Made by a program: the position numbers and the translations under genes. From Cryptosporangium phraense (lineage in GTDB: Bacteria; Actinomycetota; Actinomycetes; Mycobacteriales; Cryptosporangiaceae): a stretch of 64,000 nt of DNA. Numbering within the stretch: the stretch's first letter is position 1; every line of letters begins with the position of its first letter. Under the pieces are notes generated by a model, which saw only the letters and a program-made list of their open reading frames with translations, had not been told where the DNA came from and ran no database searches. This document shows positions 58,481 through 64,000 of this stretch, piece by piece. The stretch spans positions 1-64,000 of the forward strand of contig NZ_VIRS01000023.1 in assembly GCF_006912135.1 (NCBI RefSeq), read 5' to 3'.

Positions 58481-58517
58481 AACCCCGCCCCGCCCCAGGT
58501 GCAACGCCGACTCACCC

Positions 58518-59879
58518 GTGCAGACTGTTCGGGTGAACACCCGTCTGGAACGACTCCTCGACCGCGAGCGCGCCCGCTACGCCGAACTGCATCCCCGCTC
58601 GGCCTCGGCCTACGCGAACGCGAAGAATCTCTTCGGCCGCACGCCGATGACCTGGATGGCCAAGCAGGCCGGCGGGTTCCCGCTCTACCTGGCGTCCGCA
58701 CGCGGAGCGCGGGTGACCGACCTCGACGGGCACACCTACATCGACCTCTGCCTGGGCGACACCGGCGCGATGGCCGGCCACTCCCCCGCCCCGGTCGTGG
58801 AGGCCGTCCAGAAAAGGTTCAAAGACCTAGGCGGCGCCACCGCCATGCTCCCCACCGAGGACGCCGCCTGGGTCGGTGAAGAACTCACCCGCCGGTTCGG
58901 CCTCCCGCAGTGGAGCCTGGCCCTCACCGCCACCGACGCCAACCGCTGGGCCATCCGGCTGGCCCGAGCCATCACCGGCAGACCAAAGATCCTGGTCAAC
59001 AGCTACTGCTACCACGGCAGCGTCGACGAGTCGCTGATCGTCGTCGGGCCGGACGGAACACCACAGATCCGCGAGGGCAACGTCGGCGCCCCGGTCGACA
59101 CCCGGGTCACCAGCCGGGTCGCCGAGTACAACGACCCCCACCGCCTGGCCCAAGAACTCGAACACGGTGACGTCGCCGCGGTGCTGATGGAACCCGCGCT
59201 CACCAACATCGGCATCGTGCTGCCCGAGCCCGGCTACCTGGAGAAGGTCCGCGAGCTGACCCGGGCCCACGGAACCCTGCTGATCAACGACGAGACCCAC
59301 ACGTTCTCGGCCGGCCCCGGCGGCTGCACCCGCGCCTGGAGCCTCGACCCCGACATCGTGACGATCGGCAAGGCGATCGGCGGGGGTGTGCCGGTGGGCG
59401 CCTATGGCCTGTCCCAAGAGGTCAGCGAACGGATCGAAGCACGAACCGACCTCGACCTCATCGACATGGGCGGCGTCGGCGGCACGCTGGCCGGCAACGC
59501 GCTGAGCGTCGCCGCCACGAGAGCCACCCTCGAACACGTCCTCACCGACGAGGCGATGGCCGGGATGACCGCGCTCGGTACGTACCTGGCCGAGGGCACG
59601 CGCCAGGCGATCGCCACGATGCCCTGGTCAGTGGCCCAGGTCGGCGCCCGGGCCGAGTATCGGTTCGCGAACCCGGCCCCGCGCACCGGCGGCGAGTCCC
59701 ACGCCGCCGAGAACCCAGCTCTCGACGACTACCTGCACGTCTACGCGGCCAACCGGGGCATCCTGCTCACCCCGTTCCACAACATGGCCCTGGTCTGCCC
59801 GGAAACGACCCAGGAAGACATCGACGCCCACCTCGAAGTCCTCGAAGCAGCCGTCAAAGAGCTAGAACAGGACGGTTGA
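58518..59879 (+). CDS. class-III PLP aminotransferase
   Basis: A 453-residue enzyme of the class-III aminotransferase family, closest in pattern to glutamate-1-semialdehyde aminomutase-like and aspartate aminotransferase-family members. It shows DLDGHTYIDLCLGDTGAMAGHSP, NDETHTF in place of the usual DEV-T block, and the PLP lysine in VTIGKAIGGGVPVGAYG. The substrate is unknown. Codon use is a little different from neighbours, with more A-ending codons (for example agaccaaag, gaacaggac). Its last 18 bases overlap the convergent GNAT gene. Confidence 0.88.
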   Translation: MQTVRVNTRLERLLDRERARYAELHPRSASAYANAKNLFGRTPMTWMAKQAGGFPLYLASARGARVTDLDGHTYIDLCLGDTGAMAGHSPAPVVEAVQKRFKDLGGATAMLPTEDAAWVGEELTRRFGLPQWSLALTATDANRWAIRLARAITGRPKILVNSYCYHGSVDESLIVVGPDGTPQIREGNVGAPVDTRVTSRVAEYNDPHRLAQELEHGDVAAVLMEPALTNIGIVLPEPGYLEKVRELTRAHGTLLINDETHTFSAGPGGCTRAWSLDPDIVTIGKAIGGGVPVGAYGLSQEVSERIEARTDLDLIDMGGVGGTLAGNALSVAATRATLEHVLTDEAMAGMTALGTYLAEGTRQAIATMPWSVAQVGARAEYRFANPAPRTGGESHAAENPALDDYLHVYAANRGILLTPFHNMALVCPETTQEDIDAHLEVLEAAVKELEQDG

Positions 59880-60704
59880 GAAGGTGCCGACCTGGGCGAA
59901 GCCGCAGCGGTCGTAGACCTTGCGGGCGGCGTAGTTGAAGTCGTTCACGTACAGGCTGACGATCGGGGCGACGGTCCGCAGCGTGTCGGCGACCACCGCG
60001 GCCATGGCCGCGGTGGCCACGCCGGTTCCCCGCCGTTCGGGGTGCACCCACACGCCCTGCACCTGTGCGACCCGCGCGCTCACCGCCCCCAACTCGGCCT
60101 TGAAGACGACCTGACCGTTCTCCATGCGGACGTAGGACCGGCCGGCGCGGACGAGCTCGGCCACCCGGGCCCGGTAGGCCACCCCGCCGTCCCACTCGAC
60201 CGGCGAGACCCCGATCTCCTCGGTGTACATCGCGACGCAGGCCGGCAGCAACGCGTCGAAATCGCGCATGTCGGCCCGGCGCACCCACGGGTCGGGAGCC
60301 ACGTCGGGCAGCACCGAGGTGGCCAGCAGCGGTTGCGCGGCCCGCACCTCGCGGGGCGGCCCCCAGTCACCCGACAGGTCGTCCCAGAGCGGGAGCACGG
60401 CCTTGTCGGGCCCGACGATCGACGAGCAGACGCGCCCCTGCTCCCGGGCCACGTCGGCGAACGCCCGGACGGCGCTCGGCTCGGTCGAGAGCGGCACCAG
60501 GTTGGCGCCGGAGTAGCAGAGCCCGCAGATCTCCCCGTCGAGCGTGTAGCCCCACAACTGGGCGCCCAGGCGCCAGCGCGAGATGCCGTGCGAGCCGACC
60601 CGGGCGGCGACGAACACGCTGGACACCGGGTCGGCGTCCAGCAGCGCCTCGACGTCGACACGGTCGGCGTCCCGGAGGACCCGGACCGGCCGGGTCGTCA
60701 GCAC
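59862..60704 (-). CDS. DUF4081 and GNAT-domain acetyltransferase
   Basis: A 280-residue protein with an N-terminal DUF4081-like part (about 1-130) and a C-terminal GNAT domain with the acetyl-CoA segment VQGVWVHPERRGTGVATAAMAAVV and VSLYVNDFNYAARKVYDRCGF. In mycobacteria the homologue lies beside ispG/gcpE, as here (56 nt downstream of ispG). The target is unknown. Confidence 0.87.
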   Translation of the reverse strand: MLTTRPVRVLRDADRVDVEALLDADPVSSVFVAARVGSHGISRWRLGAQLWGYTLDGEICGLCYSGANLVPLSTEPSAVRAFADVAREQGRVCSSIVGPDKAVLPLWDDLSGDWGPPREVRAAQPLLATSVLPDVAPDPWVRRADMRDFDALLPACVAMYTEEIGVSPVEWDGGVAYRARVAELVRAGRSYVRMENGQVVFKAELGAVSARVAQVQGVWVHPERRGTGVATAAMAAVVADTLRTVAPIVSLYVNDFNYAARKVYDRCGFAQVGTFSTVLF

Positions 60705-60760
60705 GGGGTTTTCTGCCCGCGTTCGGAACTCACGTCACCACACTGCCACGGACGACCAGA

Positions 60761-61927
60761 TCAGTGCACCTCGACCGTGGGTGCGAGCCCACGGAGTTCC
60801 TCCGGGAGCTCCGCTCCCATCTCCTCCGCCAGGCGGAGAGCCTCCTCGATCAGCGTCTCGACGATCTGCGACTCCGGGACGGTCTTGATGACCTGGCCCT
60901 TGACGAAGATCTGACCCTTCCCGTTGCCGGACGCGACGCCGAGGTCGGCCTCCCGCGCCTCGCCGGGCCCGTTGACGACGCATCCCATCACGGCGACGCG
61001 GAGCGGCACCGGCAGCCCCTCGAGGCCGGCCGTGACCTCCTCGGCCAGCGTGTAGACGTCGACCTGGGCGCGGCCGCAGGACGGGCACGAGACGATCTCC
61101 AGACCGCGCTCGCGCAGGCCCAGCGACTCCAAGATCTGGTTGCCGACCTTGACCTCCTCGACCGGCGGGGCCGACAGCGACACCCGGATCGTGTCGCCGA
61201 TGCCCTCGGCCAGCAGCGCGCCGAACGCGACCGCCGACTTGATCGTGCCCTGGAACGCCGGGCCGGCCTCGGTGACGCCGAGGTGCAGCGGGTAGTCGCA
61301 GGCCCGGGCCAGCTGGCGGTACGCGTTGATCATCACGACCGGGTCGTTGTGCTTGACCGAGATCTTGATGTCGCGGAAGCCGTGCTCCTCGAACAGCGAG
61401 CACTCCCAGAGCGCGCTCTCGACCAGAGCCTCCGGCGTCGCCCGGCCGTACTTCTGGAGCAGCCGCTTGTCGAGCGAGCCCGCGTTGACGCCGATCCGGA
61501 TCGGCACGCCGGCGTCGGACGCGGCCCGCGCGATCTCCTTGACCTTGTCGTCGAACTGCTTGATGTTGCCCGGGTTCACCCGGACCGCCGCGCAGCCCGC
61601 GTCGATCGCCGCGAACACGTACTTGGGCTGGAAGTGGATGTCGGCGATGACCGGGATCGGGCTCTTGCGAGCGATGGCCGGCAGCGCGTCGGCGTCGTCC
61701 TGGCTGGGGACGGCCACCCGGACGATCTGGCAGCCGGACGCGGTCAGCTCGGCGATCTGCTGCAGAGTGCGGTTGACGTCGGACGTCGGCGTGGTGGTCA
61801 TCGACTGGACGCTGACCGGCGCGTCACCGCCCACCGGGACGTTCCCGACCATGATCTGGCGGGACACCCGACGGTCGGTCAGCTTGGGGGCGGGGGGACG
61901 GGGCAGGCCGAGCGAGACGGCGGTCAC
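60761..61927 (-). CDS. ispG: 4-hydroxy-3-methylbut-2-enyl diphosphate synthase IspG (GcpE)
   Basis: IspG (388 residues) is the [4Fe-4S] enzyme of the MEP pathway that reduces MEcPP to HMBPP. The N-terminal TIM barrel has [17 protein letters not shown] and VRVNPGNI. The C-terminal part carries the cluster cysteines in SCPSCGR and [10 protein letters not shown]. The GTG at 61927 has GAAGGA upstream. It follows rip1 by 10 nt in the conserved order dxr-rip1-ispG. Confidence 0.96.
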   Translation of the reverse strand: MTAVSLGLPRPPAPKLTDRRVSRQIMVGNVPVGGDAPVSVQSMTTTPTSDVNRTLQQIAELTASGCQIVRVAVPSQDDADALPAIARKSPIPVIADIHFQPKYVFAAIDAGCAAVRVNPGNIKQFDDKVKEIARAASDAGVPIRIGVNAGSLDKRLLQKYGRATPEALVESALWECSLFEEHGFRDIKISVKHNDPVVMINAYRQLARACDYPLHLGVTEAGPAFQGTIKSAVAFGALLAEGIGDTIRVSLSAPPVEEVKVGNQILESLGLRERGLEIVSCPSCGRAQVDVYTLAEEVTAGLEGLPVPLRVAVMGCVVNGPGEAREADLGVASGNGKGQIFVKGQVIKTVPESQIVETLIEEALRLAEEMGAELPEELRGLAPTVEVH

Positions 61928-61937
61928 AGCAGTCCTT

Positions 61938-63185
61938 CTATCGCGTGAGCGTGATCGGGTTGATGATGTCGGTCGCGACCGTGAGCAGCGTGATGCCACC
62001 GAAGATCAGCACCACGGCGTAGGTGACCGGCAGCAGCTTGGTGTAATCGACCCGGCCCGGGTCGGGCTTCCCGCGCTTGAGCGCCCACCACGTCCGGATC
62101 TTCTCGAACCAGGCGATCGCGATGTGCCCGCCGTCGAGCGGGAGCAGCGGGAACAGGTTGAACACGCCGATGAAGAAGTTCAGGTTGGCCAACAGCAGGA
62201 AGAAGATCGGCCAGACCCCGCGTTCGACGACCTCGCCGCCGATGCGGCTGGCGCCGACGACGCTGACCGGCGTCTCCGGGTCACGCTCCTGACCCAGCAG
62301 CGCGTCCCACAGCTTCGGAATCTTCTCGGGGAAGTTACCGATCGCCCGGAACGTGCCGGCGAAGATCTGCCCGGTGTAGTCGAACGTCTGACCGACGGCC
62401 TCGACCGGACCGTAGGTCACGGTCAGCGGGGCGTCCGACCCCTTCGGCGAGACGCCGAGGAACCCGACGTTCTGGACGTTCGGCGTCTCGGTCGTGCTGA
62501 TGTCGAGGTTGCGACGGATGACCGTGATCGTCGTGGACACGGTCTTGCCGTCCCGCTCGTAGGTGAGCGGCACCGAGCCGGCCGGGGTCGCCCGGACCTT
62601 CGCGACCAGCTCGCCGTAGGTCGGGGTGCTGACCCCGTTGAACGACGTGATGCGGTCGCCGGGGCGCAACCCGGCCGCGAACGCCGGCGACTTCGGGTCT
62701 CCCTTGGCCACCGAGCACTCGTACGAGTCGGGCGTCGCCGGAACGCACTCGTTGACCGCGCCGAGCACCGGCGCGTGGGCGTTGGCGTCGTAGTCGGCCC
62801 GCGCCGGGTTGGGGAGGCCGACGAACATCGCGGTGAGGAAGAGGATCAGCACACCCAGGATGAAGTGGGTGATCGAGCCGGCCGCGAGGACGATCGTCCG
62901 CTTCCACAGCGGGCGCTTCCAAAAGACCTTGTCCTGGTCTTCCGGCGCCACGTCGTCGAGCGGCGTCATGCCGACGATGCTGACGAACGCGCCGGCCGGG
63001 ATGGCCTTGAAGCCGTACTCGATCTCCTTGCGGCGGAACGAGAACAGCGTCGGGCCGAAGCCGATGAAGAACCGCGTGACCTTCATGCCGAAGGCTCGGG
63101 CACTCCACATGTGGCCGGCTTCGTGCAGTGCTACCGAGATCAAGATGCCCAGGGCGAAGAGAATAATTCCACCCGTATACGCCAT
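61938..63185 (-). CDS. rip1: site-2 membrane metalloprotease Rip1 (RseP family)
   Basis: An intramembrane zinc protease (415 residues) that cleaves anti-sigma factors and other membrane proteins. HEAGH at residues 21-25 lies in the first helix, and the third zinc ligand is in [11 protein letters not shown] near the C-terminus. A PDZ domain (about 165-240, [18 protein letters not shown]) sits between helices two and three. Four helices in total. It starts 6 nt after dxr and is probably co-transcribed with it. Confidence 0.93.
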   Translation of the reverse strand: MAYTGGIILFALGILISVALHEAGHMWSARAFGMKVTRFFIGFGPTLFSFRRKEIEYGFKAIPAGAFVSIVGMTPLDDVAPEDQDKVFWKRPLWKRTIVLAAGSITHFILGVLILFLTAMFVGLPNPARADYDANAHAPVLGAVNECVPATPDSYECSVAKGDPKSPAFAAGLRPGDRITSFNGVSTPTYGELVAKVRATPAGSVPLTYERDGKTVSTTITVIRRNLDISTTETPNVQNVGFLGVSPKGSDAPLTVTYGPVEAVGQTFDYTGQIFAGTFRAIGNFPEKIPKLWDALLGQERDPETPVSVVGASRIGGEVVERGVWPIFFLLLANLNFFIGVFNLFPLLPLDGGHIAIAWFEKIRTWWALKRGKPDPGRVDYTKLLPVTYAVVLIFGGITLLTVATDIINPITLTR

Positions 63186-63191
63186 CGGCGC

Positions 63192-64000
63192 TTACCTCGA
63201 CCCTTCTGCAGCCTGCCCGGCGTCCGACCCGAACGCCCGGGAGTTCGCTTCCGCTCGCGCCCAGCGCTCGGCGGAGAGAACGTCCTCGACGCTACCTGGC
63301 TCGTCCAGTAGTCCGCCTACTCGCGAATCAGCCTTTTCCGCTGATTCAACTACAGAACGTACAGTGTCAACGATCCCAGTGAACGGCAGGGCTCCGGCGA
63401 GGAACGCTGCGACACATTCTTCATTGGCGGCGTTGTAGATCGCCGGCAGGCACCCACCCGCCTGCCCGACCTCGCGGGCCAGGTTCACGGCCGGGAACGC
63501 GTCGTCGTCCAGGGGTTCGAACGTCCAGGTGGCGGCCCGGGTCCAGTCGACCGCCGCGGCTGCCTCCGGCACCCGGTCGGGCCAGGCCAGGCCGAGCGCG
63601 ATCGGCAGACGCATGTCCGGCGGGCTGACCTGGGCCAGCGTCGACCCGTCGACGAACTCGACCATCGAGTGGACGAGCGACTGCGGGTGCACGACGACGT
63701 CCAGCCGGTCGTAGGGCAGGCCGAACAGCTCGTGGGCCTCGATGACCTCGAGCGACTTGTTCACCATCGTCGCCGAGTTGATCGTGACGACCGGGCCCAT
63801 CTGCCAGGTCGGGTGGGCCAGCGCGTCGTCTACGGTGACGCCGGCCAGTTCGGAGCGCTTGCGCCCCCGGAACGGGCCACCGCTCGCGGTCAGCACCAGG
63901 CGACGCACCTCCGAAGGGGCCCCGCCCCGCAGGCACTGGGCCAGCGCCGAGTGCTCGCTGTCGACCGGGACGATCTGCCCGGGCTTGGCCACCGCCCGGA
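63192..64000 (-). CDS. dxr: 1-deoxy-D-xylulose 5-phosphate reductoisomerase, C-terminal part (cut by the window edge)
   Basis: About 269 residues of the C-terminal two thirds of DXR, the first committed enzyme of the MEP pathway (NADPH-dependent rearrangement of DXP to MEP). Seen are [42 protein letters not shown] and [14 protein letters not shown], the catalytic and substrate loops. The N-terminal NADPH domain is outside the window, so no start is given. The C-terminal helical domain is complete. Confidence 0.93.
   Translation of the reverse strand, partial: RAVAKPGQIVPVDSEHSALAQCLRGGAPSEVRRLVLTASGGPFRGRKRSELAGVTVDDALAHPTWQMGPVVTINSATMVNKSLEVIEAHELFGLPYDRLDVVVHPQSLVHSMVEFVDGSTLAQVSPPDMRLPIALGLAWPDRVPEAAAAVDWTRAATWTFEPLDDDAFPAVNLAREVGQAGGCLPAIYNAANEECVAAFLAGALPFTGIVDTVRSVVESAEKADSRVGGLLDEPGSVEDVLSAERWARAEANSRAFGSDAGQAAEGSR

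Overview
The window is very GC-rich, densely packed chromosomal DNA from an actinobacterium. This is shown by the combination of DivIVA/Wag31, SepF and YggT next to ftsZ, an meso-diaminopimelate-type MurE, PriA in place of HisA, a Rip1-type site-2 protease, a TgpA-type transglutaminase operon, and an ImuA'/ImuB/DnaE2 mutasome with a mycobacterial-style LexA box. Many genes use GTG starts and overlap by 4 nt (ATGA/GTGA). A relative of Cryptosporangium or Micromonosporaceae is plausible, but the sequence alone does not fix the genus. No IS element, phage, CRISPR array, rRNA or tRNA gene was found.

Layout: 1-713 is non-coding with a 17-bp tandem repeat. 714-6183 (minus) is a histidine operon, hisD-hisC-hisB-hisH-(small membrane protein)-priA-hisF. 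It diverges from a LON-substrate-domain gene, and both appear to be leaderless. 7075-13360 (minus) holds envelope and housekeeping genes: a membrane protein, a MinD-like ATPase, a double GNAT, a membrane-anchored protein, an RluD-type synthase, LspA, a DksA/TraR zinc-finger protein and a DUF167 protein. 13357-36949 (minus) is the dcw division and cell-wall cluster, read in transcription order mraZ-rsmH-ftsL-ftsI-murE-murF-mraY-murD-ftsW-murG-murC-(DUF218-like gene)-ftsQ-ftsZ-yggS-sepF-yggT-divIVA, followed by a very large repeat-rich membrane protein. 37203-40230 is leuS with a leucine leader-peptide attenuator. 40408-45043 (plus) is a moxR-DUF58-tgpA operon. 45044-45926 is a repeat-rich gap. 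45953-58244 (minus) is a DNA-damage-tolerance array: DUF6504-HEPN-imuA'-(novel Pro/Ala-rich ORF)-imuB-dnaE2-methyltransferase-phosphodiesterase-dinB, then DUF3040. A perfect SOS box at 58451-58466 lies between this array and a divergent class-III aminotransferase. 59862-64000 (minus) is dxr(partial)-rip1-ispG-DUF4081/GNAT, the MEP isoprenoid cluster.

Most functions form one theme: making, polymerising and dividing the cell wall, with the isoprenoid genes supplying the undecaprenyl carrier. The points most worth following up are the leuS attenuator, the MraZ operator with three 10-bp-phased GTGGRG boxes over the mraZ promoter, an undescribed 506-codon Pro/Ala-rich ORF locked into the mutasome operon by 4-nt overlaps on both sides, a DUF218-like gene inside the dcw cluster, and unusually long low-complexity extensions on FtsI, ImuA' and the DivIVA neighbour.
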